NCBI GenBank assembly: GCA_011033025.1
Contig: WFMF01000004.1
Location: forward strand, 992,001-1,056,000
Source of the DNA: Beroe forskalii
Lineage: Eukaryota; Ctenophora; Nuda; Beroida; Beroidae
Reading direction: 5' to 3'
Length of the DNA stretch: 64,000 nucleotides
The notes below the pieces were generated by a model. It was not told where the DNA came from. It did not search any database and was given only the letters and a program-made list of their open reading frames with translations. A program made the translations under genes and the position numbers. Below are positions 46,001 through 58,244 of the stretch, piece by piece (position 1 is the stretch's first letter; the number at the start of each line of letters is the position of its first letter).

Positions 46001-49000
46001 CGAATTTCAAAAATTTTTACGGTACGTTCCCGACGATCAAATCAATTGAAAATTGAGTTTCCGCGCCTTCGCTGTGCGCGCGCTCGGAGTTTAAAATTTG
46101 AGATCAATTCATTCAGAAATGGCTGAGTTATAACTACTTGAAATCGCCAAAATTGAGGGTGTTCTTGTTAAAAAGGGTTACGACGCTGATACATATACGA
46201 GAGATGACGCTTTTGTGCGAGAAGTGTACCTTATTTAAAAGGCGATATCTCGGGAACCATAAAAGATACAGAGCTCATCGACCCAGCGTTGGAAAGTAGA
46301 AGGATAGAACTTGCGAAAAATGCCCTTAAAAACTATTTTACGTCACGATAATGACGTCATAATGACGTCACAAACTGAGAATTTCAAATGTCGATTTTCC
46401 CAAAATTAGGTGTTTTTCAACGCAGTTTTTCGGTATGAAGCTTTCGAGATAGGAAAAAATGCTCCCCCTAGCGTGGAAAGGAAATTTAATGTACTTTTCA
46501 AAAATGTGGTTGAAAAGCTCTAAGCTCCCCAGTCTCATTGAGATATATGTGATTGTTTGAAACACTTTGACACGAAAAAAATCCCAAAAATTGGCAAAAC
46601 TTGTGAAGCTAGTGGAGAGAGAACGGGACAACCCCAGAACTTCATCTTTGGATATGTTGTTGGTCATAGTCCCAATTGTGTTAATGAATGGGTCTCAGAT
46701 AGCTTATCTAATTTTATGACGTAATTGTGACGTCATCAGTAATGCTAGGTAACGCGAATTTTTACGCGCGATTTGACGCCAAATTTCAATATCTGGGCAC
46801 AGAAAAAGGGTGATATTTTTCCCAAAACCAAAAAAGGATTTGGTTGTGATGGTCCGCGGCGGTTTTAAGGCGTTCTTTACTGTAAAACCCATGATATGAG
46901 AAAGAACGCGACGGTTAAAACTGCCGCAACGGCACTTTTTCGATGCATTAAAGTTACGTGAATGCTGTATATTGTGACGTTGCAGCAGTTTTAACCGTCG
47001 CGTTCTTTCTCATATCATGGGTTTTACAGTAAAGAACGCCTTAAAACCGCCGCGGACCATCACAACCAAATCCTTTTTGGTTTTGGGATATATTATATAT
47101 ATACATACATATAGATATATAGAGGTATATACATATACGAGAGATGACGCTTTAGTGCGAGAAGTATACCCTATTTAAACGGCGATATCTCGGGAACCAT
47201 AAAAGATACAGAGCTCATCGACCCAGCGTTGTAAAGTAGAAAGATAGAACTTGCAGTTAGTGACCTTAAAAACTATTTTACGTCATGAGTATGACGTCAT
47301 AATGACGTCACAAAACTAAGAATTTCAAATGTCAATTTTCCCAAAAATAGGCGTTTTTCAACGCAATTTTTCGGTATGAAGCTTTCGAGATATAAAAAAA
47401 TGCTCCTGTTAGCGCAGAAAGGAAATTTAATGTACTTTCCAAAGATGTGGTCAAAAAGTTCCGGGCTCTACGGCATCATTGAGATATTTGCGATTGTTCG
47501 AAGCACTTTGACACGAAAAAATTCCAAAAACTGGCAAATCTTGTGAAGCTAGTGGAGAGAGAACGGGACCACCCCAGAACTTCATCTTTGGATATGGTGT
47601 CGGTCATAGTCCCATCTGTGTAAATGAATGGGTCTCAGATAGCTCATCTAATTTTATGACGTAATTGTGACGTCATCAGTAATGCTAGGTAACGCGAATT
47701 TTTACGCGTGATTTGACGCCAAATTTCAATATCACGGCACAGAAAAGGGTGATATTTTTCCCCAAAAACCAAAAAGGATTTGGTTGTGATGGTCCGCGGC
47801 GGTTTTAAGGCGTTCTTTACTGTAAAACCCATGATATGAGAAAGAACGCGACGGTTAAAACTGCCGGCAACCTTTTTCGATGCATTAAAGTTACGTGAAT
47901 GCTGTATATTGTGACGTTGCAGCAGTTTTTAACCGTCGCGTTCTTTCTCACTTGGCTTGCAAAGAACGCCTTAAACCGCCGCGGACCATCACAACCAACT
48001 TTTGGTTTTGGGATATATACATATATAGATATATAGAGGGTATACATATACGAGAGATGACGCTTTAGTGCAGAAGTATACCCTATTTAAACGGCGATAT
48101 CTCGGGAACCATAAAGATACAGAGCTCATCGACCCAGCGTTGTAAAGTAGAAAGATAGAACTTGCAGTTAGTGACCTTAAAAACTATTTTACGTCATGAG
48201 TATGACGTCATAATGACGTCACAAAACTAAGAATTTCAAATGTCAATTTTCCCAAAAATAGGCGTTTTTCAACGCAATTTTTCGGTATGAAGCTTTCGAG
48301 ATATAAAAAAATGCTCCTGTTAGCGCAGAAAGGAAATTTAATGTACTTTCCAAAGATGTGGTCAAAAAGTTCCGGGCTCTACGGCATCATTGAGATATTT
48401 GCGATTGTTCGAAGCACTTTGACACGAAAAATTCAAAACTGGCAAATCTTGTGAAGCTAGTGGAGAGAGAACAGGACCACCCCAGAACTTCATCTTTGGA
48501 TATGGTGTCGGTCATAGTCCCATCTGTGTAAATGAATGGGTCTCAGATAGCTCATCTAATTTTATGACGTAATTGTGACGTCATCAGTAATGCTAGGTAA
48601 CGCGAATTTTACGCGTGATTTGACGCCAAATTTCAATATCACGGCACAGAAAAAGGGTGATATTTTTTCCCAAAACCAAAAAGGATTTGGTTGTGATGGT
48701 CCGCGGCGGTTTAAGGCGTTCTTTACTGTAAAACCAATGATATGAGAAAGAACGCGACGGTTAAAACTGCCGCAACGGCACTTTTTGATGCATCAAAGTT
48801 ACGTGAATGCTGTATGTTTTATAAGTGACGTTGCAGCAGTTTTAACCGTCGCGTTCTTTCTCATATCATTGGTTTTACAGTAAAGAACGCCTTAAAACCG
48901 CCGCGGACCATCACAACCAAATCCTTTTTGGTTTTGGGAAAAAATTTAAAGTGTATTTCTCACCGTTGACATGATTACTGATACGCAAGAGTTCACGTTT

Positions 49001-52000
49001 TCGGAACGGGTAACTACCTTCGTAGCGTACATTCGACAACAACAACAGAAAATACCGGACAGGCTGCTTACTCAGGTATTTTGGTAAAGGAGCATTGACT
49101 CAATCCAGCCTGAAGCAATTGAGCATTTAATCATCATAGTATTTTATAATTCGAAATGAATTTTCAATTTTAATCCAAAATAATACCAAAACATTTTGAA
49201 GATAAGTGGCTAAATTGCTCCATGCTGGATTGAGTCAAAACTCTGTTATGTTCATTGTCTCGAGGAATTGATAAATTAAATGGAGACTCTGAAAAGCTAT
49301 TTTTATCCCACAAAATAAAATTGTTTCCTGGAAGTCCTCTGGTGCTTGTGATTTTATAAATAACTCAGTGTGATGTTGGAGCGTCGCAATTAATATTTTG
49401 TCACAAAATTAGTCTTAATAAGTCTACAATAAAGGAGTAAAGCACCACCATAACGTAATGAGAGTCTCACCTCTGATGAAATGACAATAAAAGGGGCTTT
49501 CGGCGCTAGGTGAGGGTGTTGTGCCCTCAAAATTACTTCAACTGACGCAAAACGTCAGCAAGTGTGATGTTCTCGAAACGGCACAAAAACTTGTAAATCG
49601 TAAAATCATGGCGTGTTATACGAATCACAACGTTCTAGTTAAAACTTAACTTTTTATTATCAGTATAAGTTATCTTAAATTATTTTAACTTTTCAGATCC
49701 GTGAGTTTATGTGTACGATAAAACAAGAGCTGATCTCACAACGGACTGAAGCCCTTGAGGACCTATTATCGAGATCGCAACGGAATAAGGGAAATCAAGC
49801 CTGTACCAAGATCAACGATATCGTGGAAGGTGTGTGAGCCGCAAAGGAGAATAAATTAATCAAATAATCACAATTCTCAATGTACTTTGCGAATTTTATA
49901 CAACGATCCGATCTGTGAAATCAAAAATAATACACACTTTAACACTCGATTTTTCATAACATAGGCATAACATTTCAAAATGAAACTTATCAAAAGAGAC
50001 ATAACATCATCAAAACAGGCATAATATTCTTCATCAAGCTCGTGAGCTTAAAATATTCCATTTCAAAGCTCGAGACGCAGCCCCGAATGGCTTTGTGGCT
50101 CTGTTCGAGCGACTACCTGTCCATCTTTTATCTTAAAACCCTCATTTTACCAAAAAAGCAAATATTCATTTTTCAAAAAATATGTTTTTATATCAATTAT
50201 AACGTATTTGGGGTCGTTATAATGTCTTTGGGGTCACTTCTAGAGGGGTGGTGTCTGGTGGTGGTGTATGGTCTACCTACAACACTAATACGCATATACA
50301 ATGTTACTTTCTTTAAAACTTTACAACACTACTTTATACAATCAAATTTGAGAACTGAAGATGATGTCGATCATTGAAAATATTTTTGAATAATAATCCC
50401 TTGTTTCACTAAACGAGTTCGCAAAAAGTTAGAGGAAAATCAAAATTTGCTCAGATCAATCAAATTCTAAATTCTGTCGAAAGTACGCCAGAATTATATT
50501 CTTTTCCTTCCTCCCCAGGTATTCTGGTGAAAGCAGTGATTTGGCCGCTAAAAGTTAACATCTGCAATGCTCTCTTGGAACAGGACAGGGCTGAAGCGGA
50601 GAAGCTTCAGAAAGCAATGGCTGTCGCGCTCTCAAAACCTCTACTGGAACTCGGTGGGTTTATAATCACATCTTCTTTTCCTGTCACTCCCGTCACTTCT
50701 ATTTTCAAAAACCTTTTCTGGAACGTTTTTTCCAGGGTTTAAATATTGCAGTGGTGTCACAGTGAAATGGTGTCAAAGGAAGAGTGGAGTCAAAGGTGAT
50801 TGGTGTCAAAGTGTATTAACTTTTAACTCACTTCGTTTTTTCAGGAATCAACCAAGATCTGTTCTGTGGTGGTGAAATAGATTGGAGTGTTCCAGTGAAC
50901 TGTTTAAAGGAGATCCCTAACCACTACAGTCCCATAAAGAAGCTGGAGCGGTTGTTGGCGTGTGTCAACTCTATCTATTCTATAGTCAGAGGTGGGAGAA
51001 CCAATCACATCCTACTTTGTAATCCATGTGATAGAACACAACCAATAAGAGCGAGTCATTTCCCATCATGTGACAGCCAATCACACCACACTATTTCCTA
51101 TCACGTGACTTTAGACAACCAATCACAACTCTTCATTTTCCAGATCAGAGCTTGGAGAAGAGGGGAGTGCCTCGTTCAATGGGAGCTGATGAGTTTCTGC
51201 CCCTTTTCATCTACGTTTTGTCGCTTAGTGGACTTCACACAGCAGGTTGGTTTGAAAATGTATTTCTCCCCATGAAATTCACTGAAATCTTTATTTTTAC
51301 TTCTTATGTGAGCTCTTATTGAAACTATGCGTCAAAAGTCCCCCACTAATCTCATCCTTTCCCTTCCTCTTCCCAGCTCTTAACCCTCCTCTCTAACCTT
51401 CCTCTCCCTCTAACCTTCCTCCCCCTCTAAACCCCTCCCCCACTTTCAACCCCACTCAAACCCCTCCCCACTCTTAACCCTCCCCACTCTTAACCCCTCC
51501 CCCACTCTTATCCCTCCCCCACTCTAATCCCCACTCTAAACTCCTCCCCCACTCTTATCCCTCTCCCACTCCTAAACCCCTCCCCACTTAACCCCTCCCC
51601 ACTCTAAACCCCCTCCCCACTCTTAACCCCTCCCCACTCTTAACCCCTCCCCACTCTAATCCCCACTCTAACCCCTCCCCACTCTAAGCCCCTCCCACTC
51701 TTAACCCTCCCCACTCTAAACCCTCCTCACTCTTAACCCCTCCCCACTCTGAACCCCCACTCTAATCCCTCCCCCACTCTAACCTACTCTCTCCCCACTC
51801 TAATTCCCCCACTCTAACCCCCACTGTAAACCCTCCCACTCTAACCCCCTCCCCATTCTAAACCCTTCCCCATTCTAAACCCTTCCCCCACTCTAAACCC
51901 CTCCCCCACTCTTAACCCCTCCCCCACTCTAAACCCCTCCCCCACTCTAAACCCCTCCCCCACTCTTACCCCCTCCCCCACTGTAACCCCTCCCCCACTC

Positions 52001-54356
52001 TAAACCCCTCCCCCACTCTAACCCCTCCCACTCTAACCCCTCCCCCACTCTTAACCCCTCCCCACTCTAACCCTCTCCCATTCTAAACCCCCTTCCCCAT
52101 TCTAAACCCCCCTCCCCACTCTAAACCCCTCCCCACTCTTAACCCCTCCCCACTCTAAACCCTCCCCCACTCTTAACCCCTCCCCCACTCTAAACCCCTC
52201 CCCCACTCTAAACCCTCCCCACTCTAAACCCTCCCCACTCTAATCCCTCCCCCACTCTAAACCCCTCCCCCACTCTTAACCCCTCCCCACTCTAATCCCT
52301 CCCCACTCTAAATCCTCCCCCACTCTAATCCCTCCCCCACTGTAACCCCCTCCCCCACTCTAAACCCCTCCCCACTCTAATCCCCTCCCCACTCTAAACC
52401 CCTCCCCACTCTAAACCCCTCCCCCACTCTAAACCCTCCCCACTCTAACCCCTCCCCACTCTAAACCCTCCCTCACGTAAACCCTCCCCCACTCTAAACC
52501 CTCCCCCACTCTAAACCCCTCCCCCCTCTAAACCCCTCCCCCACTCTAACCCCTCCCCCATTCTAAACCCTCCCCACTCTATACCCCTCCCCACTCTTAA
52601 CCCCTCCCTACTCTTACCCCTCCCCACTGTAACCCCTCCCCACTGTAACCCTCCCCACTGTAACCCCCTCCCCCACTCTAAACCCCTCCCCACTCTAAAC
52701 CCCTCCCCACTCCCCCTCCCCCCCCCACTCACTAACCCCCTCCCCCACTCTAAACCCCTCCCCACTCTAACCCCTCCCCCACTCTAAACCCCTCCCTCAC
52801 TCTAAACCCCTCCCCCCCACTCTAAACCCTCCCCCCACTCTAAACCCCTCCCCACTCTAATCCCTCCCCCACTCTAAACCCCTCCCCCACTCTAACCCTC
52901 CCCCCACTCTAAACCCCTCCCCACTCTAAACCCCTCCTCCACTCTAAACCCCTTACCCACTCTAAACCCCTCCCCACTCTAATCCCTCCCCCCACTCTAA
53001 ACCCTCCCCCACTCTAAACCCCCACTCTAACCCCTCTCCTCTCCCAGGTCAGGAAGTGTCCTACATGCAGCATCTCCTGGACCCCTCCCTCCTGATCGGG
53101 GAGCCAGGCTACTACCTGACCACCCTCGCCTCCAGCGTTATTCTCCTCAAGTCTCTGGAGTTTGAGCAGGGAGGCACAGTGCAGATCACACCGACTGTAG
53201 GACACCTGCAAAGCATGCTGCAGATATTCTTCACTGACCCTGACATGCAGGTGAATAAGAGGGGGTGGTGGTGGTGGTTGTTGAATAATGATGATATCCA
53301 GTTTGTTATGTCACGTGCGGTGTATTTTGAAGTTTTTGAGTTATTAACGCGCCCATTCTGATCAAACTGTTCGCATCAATCTGCAGCTTCATGGCTGTAA
53401 TGTTTTTTGAATCGTGAATGTGATTGCTCATGATATGAGAAGAGTGATTGAGTCGGAGGAGAAAAGGTCGCTCCTCCAAATGTTCCCTCACATCTTCTTT
53501 ATTCCAGGAGATAGCATACAAGACACTTCCCATAAACCAGAACACCACTACTGAGGATGTGTTGAACACTCTGGCAGCCAAGTTCAGACTCGATACCATC
53601 GAGAACTACGGCATCTTCAAGGTATTCATTCTCCTATTATCATTGAATTTCAATGCTTGACTTGAAAATATAGCATATTTTACTGAACATTTTAATGGAA
53701 ATATTGCACCGAATTTGAACCATATTTTCAGTTAAATTTTAATGAGGGTAAGACCTATAATTCGGTATTTCATTAAAACTTTAAACAAAAGGTGTAAATC
53801 GTCTTTTATTTCTTTGCCATGTTCGTGACCAAAGAACAAAGAAAACTTTTCTTAAATTTTTTTAAGCATTACATTCTTGCAAAGGGTGTAACGTGAGTTC
53901 GAGATATGAAAATCACTTTGATTTACCCGAGTCAGGCGAGGCAATGTTCGTACGGGACACGTGCTACTACTGTATTGTTAAGTCAGTGTCACATACGTAC
54001 AAAGAATGGCAATCACGTGGTACTTTTAGAAGGCGTTTTCACGACACGTCCCATGTGCAAAAAAGCTACGACTTGAAAATGAAAAGGCTTTAAAAGTAGG
54101 AAAAATGCTCGTTTTTGTTTCACCTGGTCACAAACATAAAAAATAAAACACAATTAACACCACTATAGTAGTATACTCCTGATCACTACTGACTTCATGA
54201 CATCTACTTTATTCGACCTTTTCAAAGGTTGAAAACGAGCGAGAGACAATGCTTGCGAAGAAAGAGTGTCCCCAGTTCATCAAGAACGAATGGTTGGTTG
54301 AGTCTCTGGAACGGGACATTAATTCCTACTTTACGTTTCACCGGATTAACTCATGA
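43025..54356 (+). CDS. RIN-like Rab5 guanine nucleotide exchange factor (RH-VPS9-RA)
   Basis: RIN/Sprint proteins activate Rab5 on early endosomes downstream of Ras and tyrosine kinases. Exons: 43025-43124, 44282-44388, 44566-44587, 48990-49075, 49697-49829, 50519-50653, 50845-50991, 51144-51245, 53048-53250, 53508-53621 and 54228-54356. All phases agree, giving 425 aa plus stop. An Arg-rich linker (NNNRRRRRRGSGNSG) is followed by an RH-like helical part (FTFSERVTTFVAYIRQQQQK to LLELGINQDLF). The VPS9 domain has GADEFLPLFIYVLSLSGL and LLDPSLLIGEPGYYLTTL, including the Asp and Tyr used for Rab5 exchange. An RA-like end follows (NTTTEDVLNTLAAKFRLDTI, then ENYGIFK and CPQFIKNEW). The N-terminal SH2 domain is not seen; upstream exons are unresolved. 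AATAAA lies at 54,482. Confidence 0.87.
45068..46190. repeat. Two diverged ~600-bp units with GC-rich inverted-repeat inserts (RIN-like intron)
   Basis: Each unit has a GC-rich block bounded by GGGGGCTGGCAAG and CTTGCCAGCCCCC (45,068-45,364 and 45,593-45,976). Inside are 60-90-bp tandem repeats of GAGGGCCGAAGGCCCGAG-type sequence. Each block is followed by a common tail starting AACTATATGTTTTCATGG and ending GAGGGTGTTCTTGTTAAA. They lie in the RIN-like intron 44,588-48,989. Confidence 0.75.
46191..48940. repeat. Three tandem ~0.9-kb units ending in a long hairpin
   Basis: Units start ACATATACGAGAGATGACGC at 46,191, 47,131 and 48,044. Each ends in a hairpin of about 270 bp with arms reading CAAAACCAAAAAGGATTTGG, GGTCCGCGGCGG, GGCGTTCTTTACTGTAAAAC, and GAACGCGACGG. 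Units 2 and 3 are much closer to each other than to unit 1, showing a recent second duplication. Interiors contain repeated TGACGTCAT-type motifs. Confidence 0.88.
51345..53040. repeat. CCCCTCCCCACTCTAAA minisatellite in a RIN-like intron
   Basis: About 100 irregular 15-18-bp units fill nearly the whole intron between the two VPS9 exons and run into the CTCTCCTCTCCCAG acceptor. The opposite strand gives only Gly/Arg repeat frames. Confidence 0.95.
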
Positions 54357-55190
54357 GGGATATTTAGAATTGGATGATCTCTTCATATCCCACGGCAAAG
54401 TTTAAACGTCTGTTTACGAATCTCGGAGAAGAAGTTGTTCGAATGAAGTTGAAAGATGGCTGGGACTTATTCAACGCGTGTAATAAAGTAATATAAATTT
54501 CTGAAACGTTTGATACGTTTATGGACTTGATGTAAAGGTACTTACGATACCATTGTGGACCTATATATTGACATATGGTACTAAAGACCACCTCTTTGTT
54601 TTAAGTTAATGTTAATTATTAAATGCCTTCTAGTGAAAGGAATATTGTGTCGTTATGTATTTTATTCTTATCTTTGATAAAGAATCATCTATTGAAAAGG
54701 AACGAGATAAAAGACTCTAAGTTTAATGAGGCTATAACATTGTGTACAAACTTACAAATGCTGCTACGATATTGTGAATACTATTCCCGTTATGGTCCAC
54801 TACTAAGTCACTGCACTTGCTGATTGATGACTGTCTATAAAGCTACTCAATACTAATAGTTCTAGAAAGATGTGATCTCAATACGGATTACGGAGTTATG
54901 ATCTCAATTGTACAATTTCCACGGTGTATCTCTCCGTCTTCCATACAAATGTTGCTTACAAAAAGGATGAACACTTTTTATGAACTACTTTTGTGGATTT
55001 CGCAATCTGCACTCCTTATCGCTGTATTAAACAGTGAATGGCAAGCGACTAACCCACGTGTTTGAGGAAATATAGCTTGTATAGATATTATGATGTCGAT
55101 TATTTTCAATGTTATTATCTCATTATGAATATGATGGACTATGATTTCTTAAAATAGCAGGTATGATTACACGACACTGAATAAGAATTG
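54357..55190. other. 3' flank of the RIN-like gene
   Basis: AATAAA at 54,482 suggests a short 3' UTR. The rest is A/T-rich with no recognised gene or element. Confidence 0.5.
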
Positions 55191-55296
55191 AAGTCAAATT
55201 TGATTCAGAACTCCCCGTCAAATTCGAAGCATCGTCGCGCGTCGCGACGCGACGATGCTTCGAATTTGACGGGGAGTTCTGAATCAAATTTGACTT
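55191..55296. repeat. Perfect 49-bp-arm palindrome
   Basis: Left arm 55,191-55,239 starts AAGTCAAATTTGATTCAGAA, and right arm 55,248-55,296 is its exact reverse complement. An 8-base centre (CGTCGCGA) separates them. The arms end in CG-rich sequence at the centre. Perfect arms imply a recent origin or conversion. Confidence 0.93.
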
Positions 55297-55477
55297 TTAG
55301 GGAGCAAGTTAAAACGTTCAATGATACGATAGAGTTTAAAAATCAGGAGCTTTCGAAAATCGTGTGATTATCGTCGTCAGCTGAAGATGGAGGGTGAGAG
55401 TTCGAGTGTGCTTATAAGTGAAATGAGTGGTGCAGTGTCAGGGGGGAGTGGGGGATGGGAGATGGGTGTGAGTTCGA

Positions 55478-56150
55478 CGGACGTTGCCCCGTTTATTTCT
55501 TCTGACTGGATGGCTATCAAAGTTGCAAAGTTACGTCCAAATGTGGAACGTTGCGCCGCGCGCGCGTTAGGGTAACATCCTACGAGGTGTGAGTGACCAG
55601 GTGACAATATAATCAATACGTGTTTAGCAAAGTTACTGAGGTGTCGCCACCTCTGAGATCGGTGTCTGAAATTTCCACAAAACCACAAATCACAATTTGT
55701 ACGCGTGTGATACTGATTTAACAGTATATTCACCTACGTATATAGCGCCGCGCGATCGGAAATTTCAGATCAAGAATTCTCATTTTTCGAGGTGGCGACA
55801 CCTGCCTTAAATTCCTTGTCTGACGTCGTCGGACCCATTATTTTAAATGGGCGACTGGGCGAGTCGGGGCGCGCGCGCGAGGGGGTCAGGCAACGCCTGA
55901 CAAGTCATGGTTAGGTTTTTGATAAAGAAAAATTGACATTTAGATCTGTGACGTCACTCAGCCCCGTTTACATGGGAGACTTCCCCTAACCAGGGGTGTC
56001 GCGCGAGTAAAACTAGGGATCTGGTTAGAGCAAATGGGAGACATACCCCTGGGAAAGCGCGCCGCGCAGTGCAAACAGGGATATACGTGTTTTAGCAAAC
56101 AGGGATATATGTGTTTTACCAAACAGGGATATACGTATTTTAGCAATTTA
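55478..56150. mobile_element. Fragment of the CGTATATCCC transposon family
   Basis: 55,478-55,590 is the inverted partner of 14,713-14,835. Further right are GC-rich motifs (GCGCGCGCGAG) and three tandem CAAACAGGGATATACGTGTTTT units (core AACAGGGATATACGTGTTT; 56,078-56,145), related to the hairpin ends at 14,574 and 14,712. Element limits are not clear. Confidence 0.6.
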
Positions 56151-58240
56151 AAAAAGAGGATTTTACCCTAACCTCAACCGCACGACCCTCCAAATTTCCG
56201 AGTGTTGCACGCTAAGGATAGGTGAAATGAAATCCATTTATTAGAAGAAGGTACTTGTGCTTGTCTGACGCCTGACAAACTTGTGCCATGCCAAATAACG
56301 CGCACACGGTCTATCAACAATATTCAATTTCAAACTATTGCAATTTCCATGCTAAAAGCTAGTCGCAAATTGAAATGTCTATTATTGCCTCTTTGGGTTC
56401 TAGTTTAGAATATTTAGAAATAAATAAACAATAAAACAGTAAAGCACAATCGACAATTTGATAAGCTTTGATTTTGTGCAACTTAAATATTCTGTTTTTC
56501 AGGCCGTGCATGCATTACATGATGTATTGATTTTTTTAAAATCTTTATGACATCCTAGCCATGCATGATTCTATCACATGAACGTGAAGTTAAGTTCATT
56601 ACTCGTAAATTACTAATTAAATTCAATTTTCGTGATGATGAATAATAAATGATTTTCGCAGTGCACAGTTTTCATTGAATATTAGCTATATAAATTGCAG
56701 TGCAATGTTGATAATTGAAAAATTGCAACGTTATATGGCTATTCTATGGATGAATTTTTGATCACTATTATTTGATCATTATTTTGATCAAATGATCATT
56801 TGTAAAATTCTACGGTAGGTAGGTAGGTAGGTAAAATGCGCTTCCGCGGAGGCGCTGTGCCATACGACATGGCCCCTCATAGTCTGAGAGGCAACGGTCG
56901 CGGTTTGGCTGATATGTTGGCATAACTAATAATCTATATAGTAGAGGACAGATATCTATACAGAGTATTGTTCGCTAATTTATATTCTCCAATTGGGTAA
57001 TAGACCCCAATGGCCCCAGCTCAAGCAGTTATCTGTCTGTTCAACTTGAGCCGAATACATACGGTTTGCTTCTTTTGAGGCGATGAAGCAACCAAATCTT
57101 CTCCTCCCATTCTTCTTTATTTCTAGGACAAGTAATGGGAAAGAATGTCCTGTGTCATGTTCCTCATTATTAAGCGAACAGAGTGAATAACCCTTTTTGG
57201 TTTGTTTCTATTTCTTGGTTTGTTTTTTGTGTATTCCTGCAGGTAAAGCTCCTGTCCTTAAGGTCCTTTTTGCAATCGAAAAAGTGTGTTTTGTTCAGGC
57301 TCAAGAATGAGGCAGTTTACTACGTTATTACTAAAGTGTCTCTGAGCAGTGTTCTCTGGTCGACTATCATTAGCATCCACGTGCTTAGATTATTTTTGCC
57401 TACTTTTCACATAACTTTGATGGTTTAACAATTTAGTTATTTCTTGTTTCATTTTCGTTTTATCCATTGTTTACCTAATAAAGGATGAATTTCCGTCAGT
57501 ACTTCCATATTTTATGGCTGATGTTTAGTATACTGTATTATGAGTTACCTTGTTTTTTCTCTGTTAATTTATGATTTGTGCAGTTCAAGGATTACCTTGA
57601 CGGTAGGGTGTGGTAAATTGCATTAGATTCATGAATTCTTGTCATAGTTATCCATGGTGTTACTACTGCATGTGATGAGGTATCCACTATCAAAGTCCTT
57701 TTTCATATCTTTTTTGGCGTGTATGGCAAGCTTTTTGTGTTTCATTGATGTACTCTCAAGTAGGTTTCATCGCAACATTTATGTCTGATATCTATAAGAA
57801 TGGCTTTTTGGTTGACTTTAATGCTGGGACAGCTTAAAATTTTGTGGTTTTTTCTATAAGTGATGGCGTGTTATTCGTTTCTAAAAACTGCATTTTCATT
57901 ATCCACTGGATACAAGGGAATAATTAGTCTAAAACTTTCCAGTTTAACGAAGTTGGTGTGCAATGATTTTTTGTTATATCAATAAAGTTTGTGATCTTTT
58001 TCCATTGACAAAGTGGTTATAGTATTCATATTGATTTGGTAAATTGGTTTATTTGGTAAATTTGTAATGTATCTTTTTTAAATTTTGTACTACTACTAGG
58101 TTGGAAGCAAACTTTGGTGCAAGCATTTTTTGTTAAATGCTTGAAGTTACCACGTAAATTTCATATGGTGTAACAATGTTGCATTCAGTACATATTGTTC
58201 ATGTGCTCACTGGAAACAGCTGTGTTTGGAGCAAATGGCT
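56151..58240. other. A/T-rich region without a recognised gene
   Basis: It contains a TAGG simple repeat (56,812-56,833). The 81-aa open frame at 57,183 has hydrophobic stretches and an acceptor-like start but no family signature. I see no element ends. Confidence 0.45.
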
Positions 58241-58244
58241 TCCA

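Noticed and set aside
46704-47832. Repeated 62-aa frames MGFTVKNALKPPRTITTKSF
   Set aside because: They are hairpin arms of the 0.9-kb tandem unit read as protein; both arms and all units give the same frame.
57183-57428. 81-aa frame with hydrophobic stretches after a CTGCAG acceptor-like site
   Set aside because: No family signature, no partner exons, and the RIN-like gene already ends at 54,356.
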